Shown piece after piece: positions 35,962-45,282 of a stretch of DNA of 64,000 nt. Numbering within the stretch: the stretch's first letter is position 1; each line of letters starts with the position of its first letter. The stretch is from positions 62,001-126,000 of the forward strand of contig JADGRA010000014.1 in the NCBI GenBank assembly GCA_017881265.1, written 5' to 3'. The translations under genes were made by a program, and so were the position numbers. Below the pieces are notes generated by a model. The model was not told the DNA's origin and made no database searches. It saw nothing but the letters and a program-made list of their open reading frames with translations. Origin of the DNA: Myxococcaceae bacterium (lineage in GTDB: Bacteria; Myxococcota; Myxococcia; Myxococcales; Myxococcaceae).

Positions 35962-36625
35962 CTTCGCGGCGCGCTGGGCGGCGGTGCAGGCCGACGTCGC
36001 CGAGGCCTGCCGGCGCGCGGGGCGGCCGGCGTCCAGCGTGGAGGTGCTGGCCGTCAGCAAGCTGCAGCCCGTCGCTGCGCTCCGGGCGGCCTACGCCGCC
36101 GGCGTCCGGGCCTTCGGGGAAAACTACGCGCAGGAGCTGCGCGACAAGGCCCTGGCCCTGGCCGACTGCCCGGGCATCCGCTGGCACGCCATTGGCGCGC
36201 TGCAAACCAACAAGGCCAAGTACGTGGCGAAGACGGCGCACGTCTTCCACGCCCTGGACCGCGTCGCGCTGGCCGAGGAACTGGCGCGACGACGCACCGG
36301 CGCGCCGTTGGAGGTGTACCTGGAAGTCAACCTCGCCGCGGAGGCCACCAAGAGCGGCCTTCCAGAGCAGGCCATCGGCCCGCTGCTGGCCGCGGTGCGG
36401 GCCCTGCCCCAGCTGAAGGCGGTGGGGCTGATGTGCATGCCCCCCTTCTCCGAGGACCCCGAGGCTTCGCGGCCCGCCTTCCGGCAGCTGAAGGCCCTGG
36501 CCGACGCCCACGGGCTGAGCGGCCTTTCCATGGGCACCACCCAGGACTTCGCCGTCGCGGTGCAGGAGGGAGCGACGGTGGTGCGCGTCGGGACGGCCCT
36601 CTTCGGCCCCCGGCCCGCCGCCTAG
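35954..36625 (+). CDS. yggS: YggS/PROSC-family PLP homeostasis protein
   Basis: A 223-residue single-domain PLP-binding TIM-barrel protein. The cofactor lysine is in VLAVSKLQP, and the family signatures are FGENYAQELRDK, WHAIGALQTNKAKYV and SMGTTQDFAVAVQEGATVVRVG. The GTG at 35954 starts inside the maf stop region; the reading frame before it belongs to a long non-coding frame. These proteins keep free PLP and amino-acid metabolism in balance and have no enzyme activity. Its stop codon TAG is interlocked with that of the convergent zinc-ribbon gene. Confidence 0.95.
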   Translation: MGDFAARWAAVQADVAEACRRAGRPASSVEVLAVSKLQPVAALRAAYAAGVRAFGENYAQELRDKALALADCPGIRWHAIGALQTNKAKYVAKTAHVFHALDRVALAEELARRRTGAPLEVYLEVNLAAEATKSGLPEQAIGPLLAAVRALPQLKAVGLMCMPPFSEDPEASRPAFRQLKALADAHGLSGLSMGTTQDFAVAVQEGATVVRVGTALFGPRPAA

Positions 36626-36831
36626 AGTTCCTTCAGCTTCATCCGGCCTTCGGGGTTGATGCGCACCTGGTACCCCGCGCCGCAGTAGTGGCAGCTGATT
36701 TCGTCGCGGTCCCGGAGCGCACTCTCCACCGGGTTGTTGGCGCTGCAACTGGGGCAGTCGAAGTCCGTGGCCCGGCTGCGCGCCACGTCTTCTTTGAGGT
36801 CCTCCTCGTCGGCGTTCTTGTCGACGGGCAT
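36622..36831 (-). CDS. Small zinc-ribbon protein
   Basis: A 69-residue protein with a four-cysteine ribbon, FDCPSC and SCHYCGAGY, separated by an acidic loop. The ATG at 36831 has AAGGA 8 bases upstream; a longer frame to 36906 adds only a basic stretch. The N-terminus is very acidic (DKNADEEDLKED). Such ribbons bind zinc or nucleic acid; no specific function can be told. It converges on yggS, sharing the CTAG palindrome in which both stop codons lie. Confidence 0.75.
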   Translation of the reverse strand: MPVDKNADEEDLKEDVARSRATDFDCPSCSANNPVESALRDRDEISCHYCGAGYQVRINPEGRMKLKEL

Positions 36832-36953
36832 GGCACGTCCTTTTCGTCTGCCCCCGGTGTGGGGCGCTGTGGCTGTTGTCTCCCCAAGGAGTTTACCCCG
36901 GGCCACGCTCTTCGGAATCCTGCGCTATTCTCCGTTGTTAGGACTTCCTGCCC

Positions 36954-37748
36954 ATGCCACAGCTCCATCGCCTTCTTGCCACGGTCGCCTTTCTGCTGTC
37001 GGGCTTGGCAGCGGCTGAGACGACGGCCTTCGGGCCGGGAGAGCAGGTGCTGTACCGCGCCAGCTTCCTCGGCATTCCAGCCGGCACCATCCAGGTGACG
37101 GTGGGCCAGGACTTCCCCGACCAGCCCGGGGTGTGGCCCATCCTCGGCCTCGGCCGCTCCGACATCGGCCTTTTCTTCTTTCCCATCCACGACCGGCTGG
37201 TCATCCACTGGGATGCCGAACATGCGCGGACGCTGGGCCTGGAGATGTGGGCGGACGAGAACCACAAGCGGCACCACCTGAAACTCGCCTTCGACCCGTC
37301 CGAGGGCAAGGCCACCCTGCAAACCCAGTGGGAAGGACAGCCGGTGGTGCAGCGGGAGCTGCAGGTGGAGCCAGGCGCCGCCGACGTCGCCTCGGCGCTG
37401 TACGTGCTTCGCACCCACGCCCTTGAGCCCGGGACGCAATTCGTCATCCCGGTGGTGACGCCGAAGAAGCAGTTTCCGATGCGGGTGGTGGTGGAGCAGC
37501 GCGAGCGGCTGCAGACGCCGCTCGGCGAGCAGGCGACAGTGCGGGTCCGCCTCACCACCGACTTCGCCGGGAACATGAGCCAGAAGCGGGACTTCATCAT
37601 CTACTTCACCGACAACGAGACGCGCCTGCCGGTGCGCATCGAGGCCGACCTCGCCATCGGCACCATCATCGGCGAGGCGGTGGAGTACCACTCCGGGCTT
37701 CGCCCGGCCGCCCGCCCCAAGGCCGCCGCCCGCACCGGGGTCCCCTGA
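36954..37748 (+). CDS. DUF3108-family exported protein
   Basis: A 264-residue protein with a cleavable-looking signal peptide (LLATVAFLLSGLAAAE). The body matches the DUF3108 beta-rich family: LYRASFLGIPAGTIQV near the start, DRLVIHWDAEHARTLGLEM, and LPVRIEADLAIGTIIGEAVEY near the end. Members are outer-membrane or periplasmic lipid-facing proteins of unknown function. An AGGA sequence precedes the ATG. It ends 4 bases before the chromate-transporter gene, so the two are co-transcribed. Confidence 0.8.
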   Translation: MPQLHRLLATVAFLLSGLAAAETTAFGPGEQVLYRASFLGIPAGTIQVTVGQDFPDQPGVWPILGLGRSDIGLFFFPIHDRLVIHWDAEHARTLGLEMWADENHKRHHLKLAFDPSEGKATLQTQWEGQPVVQRELQVEPGAADVASALYVLRTHALEPGTQFVIPVVTPKKQFPMRVVVEQRERLQTPLGEQATVRVRLTTDFAGNMSQKRDFIIYFTDNETRLPVRIEADLAIGTIIGEAVEYHSGLRPAARPKAAARTGVP

Positions 37749-37752
37749 CCCC

Positions 37753-39096
37753 GTGGACGTCCCCCCGAGCGAGGAGTCGAGCGTGGCGAGTGTGCTCCGG
37801 AGCTCCGCCGACTGGCTGCGGGGCACGGTGCACCCCGGCGAGCGCGAGCGCCCCACCCGGCACACCCTCTTCCTCACTGCCCTGCGCATCGGGCTGGTGG
37901 GCTTCGGCGGCGGCATCAGCGTGCTGTCGAACATCGACGACGCGCTGGTGCGCCAGCGCCGCTGGCTGACGCCGCGGGAGTTCTCCCACACCATCACCGT
38001 CGCGCAGATGTTGCCGGGCGGGGCCGCCGCCAACGCGCTGGCGTACGTCGGCCTGCGCTTCGCGGGCTGGACGGGCGCGCTGTTGGGGTATGCCGGCTTC
38101 GTGCTGCCGGGGGCGGTGGCCGCGCTGGCTCTTTCGGTGGCCTACGTCCACTTCGGCGCCATCCCCGCCGCCAGCCAGGTGCTGTCCGGCTGCAACGCGG
38201 CGGTGGTGGGCATCATCGTCGCCATCGCGCTGAGGATGGTGCGCACCGCGGTGGGCATGCCCTGGCAGATGGCGGTGGCCGCCGGGGCGCTGCTGCTGTG
38301 CACGGTGGGCAGCGCCTCCCCGGCGGAGGTGGTGCTACTCAGCATCGCGGTGGGCGTGGCGGTGGACCTCGGGGCACGCCGGGCGCTGCCGCGGGCCCTC
38401 GGCGCACTGGCGCGGCTGCGGGTGGCACTGCCGGAGGATGGGCGCGAACTCGGCCGGGCCAACCCGGAACCGAAGCCCCTGGACAAGGAAGGGCCGACGA
38501 CGTCCGTGCGCACGCCAGCGCTGCTCGGCGTCCTCGCCCTCACCTTAAGCGTGCTGCACGCCGGCGGCCTCGATGCGCGGCTGGTGGAGATGGCGGTGGT
38601 GTACTTTCGCACCGGACTGGGGGCCTATGGCGGCGGCTTCGCCGTCGTCCCCCACCTGAAGGCCATGGTGGCCTCGCACGGCTGGGCCACCGACCGCCAG
38701 TTCACCGACGCGGTGGCCATTGGAAAGCTGACACCCGGGCCGGTGCTGCTGATGGCCACCTGCCTCGGCTACCTGCAGCAGGGGCTGGCCGGAGCGGCGG
38801 TGGCCACCGTGGCCATCTTCACCGCGCCCTTCCTGCTGGTGGTGGTGCTGGGCAGCTGGCTCGACCGCATGCGCTCGCGGCGCTGGGTGCGCTCGGCGCT
38901 GCGGGGCCTCACCCCGGCAGTGGTGGGGCTGATGGCCGGAGCGGCCGTCACGCTGGGCAGCGGCTTCCAGGACAGGGCGGAAATCGGCATCGCCGCAGCG
39001 ACCACACTCACCCTGTCGCGCTTCACCGTCAACCCGGTGTGGATGCTGGTGCTGGGCGGCGGCGTGCGGGTGGCGCTGGCGGCGCTCGGCGTCTAG
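37753..39096 (+). CDS. chrA: Chromate transporter, two-domain CHR family
   Basis: A 447-residue membrane protein made of two homologous halves of the CHR type. The N-half has FLTALRIGLVGFGGGISVLSN and AQMLPGGAAANALAY; the C-half has YFRTGLGAYGGGFAVVPHLK and GKLTPGPVLLMATCLGYL. The paired GGGxxxxP pattern is characteristic. Members export chromate or act as sulfate transport relatives; the true substrate is open. It uses a GTG start 4 bases after the DUF3108 stop. Its stop shares CTAG with the convergent downstream gene. Confidence 0.9.
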   Translation: MDVPPSEESSVASVLRSSADWLRGTVHPGERERPTRHTLFLTALRIGLVGFGGGISVLSNIDDALVRQRRWLTPREFSHTITVAQMLPGGAAANALAYVGLRFAGWTGALLGYAGFVLPGAVAALALSVAYVHFGAIPAASQVLSGCNAAVVGIIVAIALRMVRTAVGMPWQMAVAAGALLLCTVGSASPAEVVLLSIAVGVAVDLGARRALPRALGALARLRVALPEDGRELGRANPEPKPLDKEGPTTSVRTPALLGVLALTLSVLHAGGLDARLVEMAVVYFRTGLGAYGGGFAVVPHLKAMVASHGWATDRQFTDAVAIGKLTPGPVLLMATCLGYLQQGLAGAAVATVAIFTAPFLLVVVLGSWLDRMRSRRWVRSALRGLTPAVVGLMAGAAVTLGSGFQDRAEIGIAAATTLTLSRFTVNPVWMLVLGGGVRVALAALGV

Positions 39097-39458
39097 GGCT
39101 TGCGCGCCGGGGCGGCCACCCGGGCCGCGGCCTGGGCCAGCCGGCGGCGCAAGCCGCCCAGCGTGTCCTCCAGCGACGAGAGGGCCGCCTGGGCGTGGCC
39201 GTCGTCGGAGGCCTCCAACAAGTCGAGTGGCGTCGGGCGGGGGGCGAGCAGTGCGCCCAGGACGTCCTGCAGGTGGGCGCGGAGGGTTTCCAGCCCCTCC
39301 AGCGCGGCGCGCAAGTCCTCCTCTAGGAGGTCCGCCAGTACCGCGCCGTCGTGGCGCTGGCGCAGGGCGTGCCGCAGCTGGTCCGCGGCGAGGCGGGGAA
39401 GGTCCTCGGCGACGGAGGCCCTGGACGTCTGAAGCGCGGCCGACCCGGAGAGAGGCAT
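39093..39458 (-). CDS. Hypothetical helical protein
   Basis: A 121-residue protein, alanine- and leucine-rich, predicted all-helical, with no signal peptide or motif that I know. It has the high third-position GC of real genes in this genome. Its stop interlocks with that of chrA inside one CTAG. Upstream is a 103-base gap before DUF507 on the same strand. The low complexity (repeated LRAALEGLE-type heptads) suggests a coiled coil. Function unknown. Confidence 0.6.
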   Translation of the reverse strand: MPLSGSAALQTSRASVAEDLPRLAADQLRHALRQRHDGAVLADLLEEDLRAALEGLETLRAHLQDVLGALLAPRPTPLDLLEASDDGHAQAALSSLEDTLGGLRRRLAQAAARVAAPARKP

Positions 39459-39561
39459 GCGTCAGCCCGGAACGCTACCGGTAGGGCTGGGGCCGTCAAC
39501 TTCCCCCCCGGTGGGCAGCCCCCGGGCGGGCACCCAGGGCAGCGGCCCGCCCTCGGCGGCG

Positions 39562-40080
39562 CTAAATCAACCCGCGGGCGCGGCGAATCTGCTCGACTGT
39601 CTTGTTGTACTCAATCTCGAAGGCGCTGGTGCCTTCCTGCAGGTGCTTGAGCCGGGCGCGGGCCTCGCGGTCAATTTCCTCGTCGACGTCGAGGTGCCGC
39701 TTCATCACCGAGAAGATTTTGGTCCGCAGGGCGTTGTCCGGCGCGAAGACTTCCTCCACGTTGCGGCTGATGAGGAGGAATTCAATCATCTGGTTGATGA
39801 TGTACTCCACCCCTTCGTCACCCATCTTGAAGCCGCGGACGTCGGCCATCTCGCGCTTCACCTGGTTGAACTTGCTGTGGTCGTAGCCCCGCCGCTCGAG
39901 GGCCTCGCGGGTGGCCTGGTTCACGCGGTCCTCGTTGGTGAGGTACTCGCGCATGATGGCGGACAGGTCCATCTCCGCATCGGAGATGCGCATCGGCTCG
40001 ATCTCGACGTCGCCGTCTTGCATCAAGAGCTGAACAACTTCGCGTGAGATGACGGGGATCACCTTTGGGTAGATCCGCAT
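39562..40080 (-). CDS. DUF507 family protein
   Basis: A 172-residue cytoplasmic protein of the DUF507 family, common in delta-proteobacteria and Aquificales and of unknown role. It has the family start IYPKVIPVISREVVQLL, the central VKREMADVRGFKMGDEGVEY, and the late HLDVDEEIDREARARLKHL. The ATG at 40080 has AGGAAG upstream; an in-frame ATG at 40197 would add a poorly conserved basic leader. It follows uvrC by 113 bases on the same strand. Confidence 0.88.
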   Translation of the reverse strand: MRIYPKVIPVISREVVQLLMQDGDVEIEPMRISDAEMDLSAIMREYLTNEDRVNQATREALERRGYDHSKFNQVKREMADVRGFKMGDEGVEYIINQMIEFLLISRNVEEVFAPDNALRTKIFSVMKRHLDVDEEIDREARARLKHLQEGTSAFEIEYNKTVEQIRRARGLI

Positions 40081-40107
40081 GGGTCTTCCTGGCCTCTTCG
40101 AGGGGCC

Positions 40108-40126
40108 GGCCCCGCTGTACGGGGCC
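40108..40126. repeat. Hairpin between uvrC and DUF507
   Basis: GGCCCCG and CGGGGCC form a perfect 7-base stem with a CTGTA loop. It sits between the uvrC stop (40194) and the DUF507 start (40080), but has no T-run, so it may slow transcription or limit readthrough rather than end it. Confidence 0.4.
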
Positions 40127-40193
40127 CGGGATGTGTTGCTTCCCTCATAGCGCATCCAGGCGAAAGCGCTCGCGAAAAAGAACGACTTCCTGT

Positions 40194-42164
40194 TCACTTG
40201 CTACCGCTGGTCGGTCCCGGTCCCGGGGACGCCGCCGCCGAGGCGTCCTCCAGCGAGGCCTGCCGGACGGTGTCCTCGTCTCCGGACACCTCCTGCCGGA
40301 AAGCCTCGGTGGCCGTGGCGTGCAGTGCTGCATGAATTCGCTCCGCCAGCGCCACGCTGACGCCGTCCACCTGGGAGAGTTCCTCGATGGCAGCCTCGCG
40401 GACGCGCTTGAGCGAGCCGAAATGCCGCAGCAGGGCCCGCTTGCGGCCCGCGCCCACGCCCGGGATGTCCTCCAACACGCTCTGGAAATTGCGCCGCCGC
40501 ATCAACTTCTGCTGGTAGCCGATGGCGAACCGGTGGGCCTCATCGCGCAGCCGGGTGAGGAGGAACAGTTCCGGGGCATTCTGCCGCAGCACCACCGGGT
40601 CCCGCCGTCCGAGGACGAAGACCCGCTCCGGGCTGCGCACCACCGGGGCCTCGCGGCCTTCGGCTTCCAGTTCTCTCGCCTTGGCCAGCCCCACCACGTC
40701 CAGCTGGGTGACGCCGACGTCGCGCATGGCCGCGTGCGCGGCGGCGAGCTGGCCCTTGCCCCCGTCGATGACCAAGAGGTCCGGCAGCTCACCGGTGGCC
40801 AGCCCACGGCGCAGGCGCCGCGACACCACCTCGTGCAGGCTGGCGAAGTCGTCCTGGCCGCGCGTCAGCTTCACCCGGAAGCGGCGGTACCGGGACTTGT
40901 CGAGCTCGCCGTCCGTCATGGCCACCGCGCTGCCCACCACCGCCGAGCCCTGGAAGTGGCTGATGTCGAAGCATTCAATCTGGCGCGGCAGCCGGCGGAG
41001 CCCGAGCACGTCCGTCAGCCGCTCCAGGACACCTTGCGTCTGCTGCTGCGAGCGCCGCTGCTCCTGGAAGGCCTGGGCGGCGTTGGCCCGCGCCATGTCC
41101 AAGAGCCGCACCCGCTCGCCCCGGCGGGGCCACAGCACGCGCACCCGGCGCCCACGGCGCTCCGTCAACAGCTCTGCCAGCGCCTCGCCCTCCCCCTCCG
41201 GCAGGCCTTCGAGGAGCACCTCGTCGGGCACCAGGTTGCCTTGGGCGTAGTAGAGGTTGACGAAGCTCTGCAGCAACTCGCTGTCCGGAAACTCCTGCCC
41301 GCTGAAGGGGAAGGCCTGGCCGCCGTTGAGGCGCCCCTGGCGGACGTAGAGGACGTAGACCAGGAAGCGGTCCGCCTCGCGGTAGTGGGCGAAGACGTCC
41401 TGGTCGACCGGCTCGGTGGAGGCCACCGTCTGCCGTTCGAGCGAGCGCTCGATGGCGAACAGCTGGTCCCGCAGGCGCGCTGCCTCCTCGAAGCGCAGCT
41501 CCTTGGCCGACTCCTTCATCCGGGCCTTCAAGGAGCCGGTGAGTTCCGTCGCCTTCCCGAGGAGGAAGAGCGCCACCTCGTGCACGTTGCGGTGGTACTC
41601 CTCGGCCGGGACGCTGTGGACGCACGGCGCCGGACAGCGGCCGATTTGGTAGAGCAGGCAGGGGCGCTTGCGGTTGGCCAAGACGTGGTCCGAGCACGTC
41701 CGCAGCTGGAAGTAGCGGTTCACGATGCGCAGCGTCTCCCGGATGCTGCTCGCCGAGGCGTAGGGCCCAAAGTACTGGGCGCCGTCCCGCTCGAAGCGCC
41801 GCACCACTTCCAGCCTCGGGTACGCCTGCGAGGTGTCGAGCCGCAGGCAGATGTAATTCTTGTCGTCCTTGAGCAGGACGTTGAAGCGGGGCTGGTGGCG
41901 CTTGATGAGCTCGTTCTCGAGCAGCAGCGCCTCCTTCTCGTTGGAGACCACCACCGTCTCCACGTCCCCCAAGAGCCCTTCCAGGAAGGGGATGAAGGCC
42001 CGCGTGTCACTGGAGCGGCCAAAGTAGCTCCGCACCCGCGCGCGGAGGTTCACCGCCTTGCCCACGTAGATGACATCCCCCCGGCGGTCCTTCATGAGGT
42101 AGACGCCCGGCCCGGCGGGCAGCGCCTCCAGCTTCCCCTCGAGCCAGCCCGCGCTGCTTCCCAT
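40194..42164 (-). CDS. uvrC: UvrC excinuclease subunit
   Basis: A 656-residue nuclease of nucleotide excision repair. Its N-terminal GIY-YIG domain is [20 protein letters not shown], followed by a cysteine-rich [11 protein letters not shown], a UVR segment ([20 protein letters not shown]), the RNase-H-like endonuclease domain ([23 protein letters not shown] and [11 protein letters not shown]), and a C-terminal helix-hairpin-helix. The start is either ATG 42164 (TGATG with the uvrB stop) or the GTG one codon earlier. It acts with UvrA and UvrB; uvrA is not in the window. Confidence 0.96.
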   Translation of the reverse strand: MGSSAGWLEGKLEALPAGPGVYLMKDRRGDVIYVGKAVNLRARVRSYFGRSSDTRAFIPFLEGLLGDVETVVVSNEKEALLLENELIKRHQPRFNVLLKDDKNYICLRLDTSQAYPRLEVVRRFERDGAQYFGPYASASSIRETLRIVNRYFQLRTCSDHVLANRKRPCLLYQIGRCPAPCVHSVPAEEYHRNVHEVALFLLGKATELTGSLKARMKESAKELRFEEAARLRDQLFAIERSLERQTVASTEPVDQDVFAHYREADRFLVYVLYVRQGRLNGGQAFPFSGQEFPDSELLQSFVNLYYAQGNLVPDEVLLEGLPEGEGEALAELLTERRGRRVRVLWPRRGERVRLLDMARANAAQAFQEQRRSQQQTQGVLERLTDVLGLRRLPRQIECFDISHFQGSAVVGSAVAMTDGELDKSRYRRFRVKLTRGQDDFASLHEVVSRRLRRGLATGELPDLLVIDGGKGQLAAAHAAMRDVGVTQLDVVGLAKARELEAEGREAPVVRSPERVFVLGRRDPVVLRQNAPELFLLTRLRDEAHRFAIGYQQKLMRRRNFQSVLEDIPGVGAGRKRALLRHFGSLKRVREAAIEELSQVDGVSVALAERIHAALHATATEAFRQEVSGDEDTVRQASLEDASAAASPGPGPTSGSK

Positions 42165-44245
42165 CACCGGCGCCCGCGGGCCCGCGCGCCGCCCCGGCGT
42201 CGCGCCCCGGCGCGCTCCTTGTGCGCGGGCGCCTGCTGCAACAGGGCGCGCGAGGGAGGCTTGAGGCCCAGGTCCATGTCCTTGAGGACCAGGACCTGGT
42301 CCCGCAGCGTCGCCGCCTTCTCGAATTCCATGGCGTCGGCCGCGCTGACCATCTCGGCGGAGAGCTGCTGGATGAGCGCCTTCACCTCGTCCGGGGGGAG
42401 GACGTCATTTCCGCTCAGCAGCGCCTGCTCCAGCGGGTCACTGCGGTACAGCACCTGGGACAGGTCGAGGATGGCCTTCTTCACCCCGGCCGGGGTGATG
42501 CCGTGCTCTACGTTGAAGCGTGCCTGGAGCGCGCGCCGGCGCCGCGTCTCCTCCAGGGCCGCCCGGATGGAATCCGTCTCCTGGTCCGCGTACATGAGGA
42601 CCCGGCCCTGGAGGTGCCGCGCCGCCCGGCCGATGGTCTGGATGAGACTGACCCGGCTGCGGAGAAAGCCCTCCTTGTCCGCGTCGAGGATGGCCACCAG
42701 CGACACCTCCGGGATGTCCAGACCTTCGCGCAGCAGGTTGATGCCCACCAGCACGTCGAATTCCCCGCGCCGCAGGTCCCGGATGATGGCCGTGCGCTCC
42801 AGCGCGTCGATGTCCGAGTGCAGGTAGCGGACACGGACGCCGACGTCGGCGAAGTACTCGGTGAGGTCCTCGGCCATGCGCTTGGTGAGGGTGGTGACCA
42901 GCACCCGTTCCTTCTTCGCCGCGCGGACCCGGACCTCCTCCAGCAGGTCCTCCACCTGGCTCTGCGCTGGCCGCACCTCCACCTCCGGATCGAGCAGCCC
43001 GGTCGGACGGATGACCTGCTCCACCACCACCCCGTGGGCCTTCTGCAACTCATACTCCCCCGGGGTGGCGCTCACGTAGATGGCCTGGTGCACCATCTGC
43101 TCGAACTCGGAAAAGCGCAGCGGGCGGTTGTCCAGGGCCGAGGGCAGCCGGAAGCCGTACTCCACCAGCGTCTCCTTGCGGCTCCTGTCGCCGCGGTACA
43201 TCGCCCCCACCTGGGGAACGCTCTGGTGACTCTCATCCAGGAAGACGAGGAGATTCTTCGGGTAGTAGTCGAGCAGGCACGGCGGCGGCTCGCCCGGAGC
43301 GCGCCCCGAGAGGTGGCGGCTGTAGTTCTCAATCCCGTTGCAGAAGCCCACCTGCTCAATCATCTCCAGGTCGTACCGGGTGCGCTCCTCCAGGCGCTGG
43401 GCCTCCAGCAGCTTGCCCTGACTCTTCAGCTCACCCAGCCGCTGGCCCAGTTCCTCGCGGATGCCGTGGACGGCCAGCCCCCGCTGCTCCTCCCCCGTCA
43501 CGTAGTGGCTCGCCGGGAAGACGGCCAGCTTGTCCAGCTCGCCCAGGGTGCGGCCCCGCAGCGGGTCGAACTCGGCCAGGCGCTCCACGGTGTCCCCGAA
43601 GAACTCCACCCGGAGGGCGCGCTCCTCCTCGTAGGCCGGAAACACTTCCACCGTGTCCCCGCGGACGCGGAAGGTGCCCCGGTGAAAGTCGATGTCGTTG
43701 CGCTCGTACTGCGCGTCCACCAGCCGCCGCATGAAGACGTCGCGCCCGAGCTCCTCGCCGCGCGCCGCCCGGACGGCCAGGTCGACGTAGCTTCTGGCCG
43801 TGCCGAGGCCGTAGATGCAGGACACCGAGGCGACGATGATGACGTCGTCGCGTGTCTGCAGCGAGCGCGTGGCCGAATGCCGCATGCGCTCAATCTCGTC
43901 GTTCACGAACGAGTCCTTCTCGATGTAGGTGTCCGAGGAGGGCAGGTACGCCTCCGGCTGGTAGTAGTCGAAGTAGCTGATGAAGTACTCGACGGCGTTG
44001 TGGGGAAACAGCTCGCGGAACTCCCCGTACAGCTGCGCCGCCAGCGTCTTGTTGTGCACCATCACCAGGGTGGGCCGCTGCACCCGCTCGATGACGTTGG
44101 CCATGGTGAACGTCTTGCCGGAGCCGGTGACGCCGAGCAGCACCTGGTGCGCATCCCCCCGCTGTAAGCCTGCGGCCAGCTCCTCGATGGCGCGGGGCTG
44201 GTCTCCCTGGGGGCGGTAGTCGGTGACGAGCTGAAAGGCGGGCAT
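42164..44245 (-). CDS. uvrB: UvrB excinuclease subunit
   Basis: A 693-residue helicase-like damage-recognition subunit. The Walker A motif is GVTGSGKT at residues 38-45, the beta-hairpin region has [15 protein letters not shown], motif VI-like sequence is [14 protein letters not shown], and the C-terminal UVR domain is [22 protein letters not shown] basic tail follows. A GAGGG ribosome-binding site precedes the ATG. The order uvrB-uvrC with overlapping codons fits coupled translation; no LexA-type box is apparent upstream. Confidence 0.97.
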   Translation of the reverse strand: MPAFQLVTDYRPQGDQPRAIEELAAGLQRGDAHQVLLGVTGSGKTFTMANVIERVQRPTLVMVHNKTLAAQLYGEFRELFPHNAVEYFISYFDYYQPEAYLPSSDTYIEKDSFVNDEIERMRHSATRSLQTRDDVIIVASVSCIYGLGTARSYVDLAVRAARGEELGRDVFMRRLVDAQYERNDIDFHRGTFRVRGDTVEVFPAYEEERALRVEFFGDTVERLAEFDPLRGRTLGELDKLAVFPASHYVTGEEQRGLAVHGIREELGQRLGELKSQGKLLEAQRLEERTRYDLEMIEQVGFCNGIENYSRHLSGRAPGEPPPCLLDYYPKNLLVFLDESHQSVPQVGAMYRGDRSRKETLVEYGFRLPSALDNRPLRFSEFEQMVHQAIYVSATPGEYELQKAHGVVVEQVIRPTGLLDPEVEVRPAQSQVEDLLEEVRVRAAKKERVLVTTLTKRMAEDLTEYFADVGVRVRYLHSDIDALERTAIIRDLRRGEFDVLVGINLLREGLDIPEVSLVAILDADKEGFLRSRVSLIQTIGRAARHLQGRVLMYADQETDSIRAALEETRRRRALQARFNVEHGITPAGVKKAILDLSQVLYRSDPLEQALLSGNDVLPPDEVKALIQQLSAEMVSAADAMEFEKAATLRDQVLVLKDMDLGLKPPSRALLQQAPAHKERAGARRRGGARARGRR

Positions 44246-44589
44246 GGCTACCCTCTAACGCAGTCCTGCGACGGCACCACTGCCCCAGCGCGCACCGCCT
44301 TTTCCAATCGCCTCGAATTCGTCTCCCTCACCCCTCGGGGGCGGCAGGCGTTTTGCGTCCCTTGGGCGCCACCCGTGCGTCCTGCTGGCGGCGCCCTCGA
44401 CGCTTCCCGTCCCCGGGCCGCCTTCGTCCGACGGCTGGTGGCTGCAGGTGGCCAACCAGCCGTGGGAGAGCCCCGGCTGGAGTCCGCACGTCCGCCCGCG
44501 CTAGCCTCGTTCTGCCGTGAAGGAAGCTGCCAGGGGATGCACCCCCGCACGGCCCCTGGGCGGACTTCCACCGTTGGGAAGTGTGCCGC
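44246..44589. other. Intergenic region between divergent uvrB and tonB-like genes
   Basis: This 344-base gap must hold promoters for both genes. It is GC-rich with no open frame that resembles a real protein, and no convincing promoter, operator, tRNA or terminator was seen. Confidence 0.5.
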
Positions 44590-45279
44590 ATGTTTGACTC
44601 CGTCCTCGGCCGGACTCTGGGCGCGCCCGGGCGCCCCGGCCTCGGGGCCACCGTCTCGGTGGGCCTCCATCTGCTCGTCCTTGCGGTGGCGCTGCAGCTG
44701 TCGCGCCCCACCGACGTCGCAGCGCGCCTCCCCATTGCCGTGCACTTCCCCCAAGGCCTCCTCGGCGGTCCGGCCCACACGGGGCCGCCTGCCGCCGCCC
44801 CGAGCCCCGCGCGGAGAGCTGCGCCCGTCCGCCCACGGACGGCCACGCTGGCCCCAGCCGACAGCGTGAACGACGTGGCGACGCCGTTTAACGGCGCCGC
44901 CCCGGGGACGGCCGACGGCACGGGCCCGGGCACTGTCGGCGGGCCAGAGGCCAGCTGCGCGACGCCACCCTGCAGCAGCCCGGGGGGCGAAGGCCCACGG
45001 CTTCTCACCGCGGACATGCAAGCGCCCCAGCTTCTGTCAGGCCCCGAGCCGCGCTACCCCCTGGCCGCGGCGCTCGAACACGTGGGGGGCAGCCTCCTCG
45101 TGCGCTGCACGGTGACGGCCGAGGGCCTGGTGCAGGACTGCGTGGTGCTGAAGAGTCTCCCCTACCTGGACGAGCCGGTCCTGAAGGCGCTGTCCGCCCG
45201 GCGCTACCGGCCCGCGCTGCAGGACGGCAAGCCCGTCTCGGTGCGGATGGTGTTTCCGGTGCGGGTCATCCCGCCCTGA
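44590..45279 (+). CDS. TonB-family energy transducer
   Basis: A 229-residue protein with a short N-terminus, one helix (VGLHLLVLAVALQLS), a proline/alanine-rich spacer, and a C-terminal TonB domain (EPRYPLAAALEHVGGSLLV ... YRPALQDGKPVSVRMVFP). Four cysteines occur: two in SCATPPC of the spacer and two in the TonB domain (RCTV and DCVV). Start MFDSVLGR is typical of myxobacterial TonB proteins and has GGGAAG upstream. It would link proton-motive force to outer-membrane transport. No exbBD or receptor gene is adjacent; it converges on cysS. Confidence 0.8.
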   Translation: MFDSVLGRTLGAPGRPGLGATVSVGLHLLVLAVALQLSRPTDVAARLPIAVHFPQGLLGGPAHTGPPAAAPSPARRAAPVRPRTATLAPADSVNDVATPFNGAAPGTADGTGPGTVGGPEASCATPPCSSPGGEGPRLLTADMQAPQLLSGPEPRYPLAAALEHVGGSLLVRCTVTAEGLVQDCVVLKSLPYLDEPVLKALSARRYRPALQDGKPVSVRMVFPVRVIPP

Positions 45280-45282
45280 CGG

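Noticed and set aside
40108..40126. Intrinsic terminator after uvrC
   Set aside because: The hairpin is perfect but no T-run follows on the minus strand, so it was listed only as an inverted repeat.
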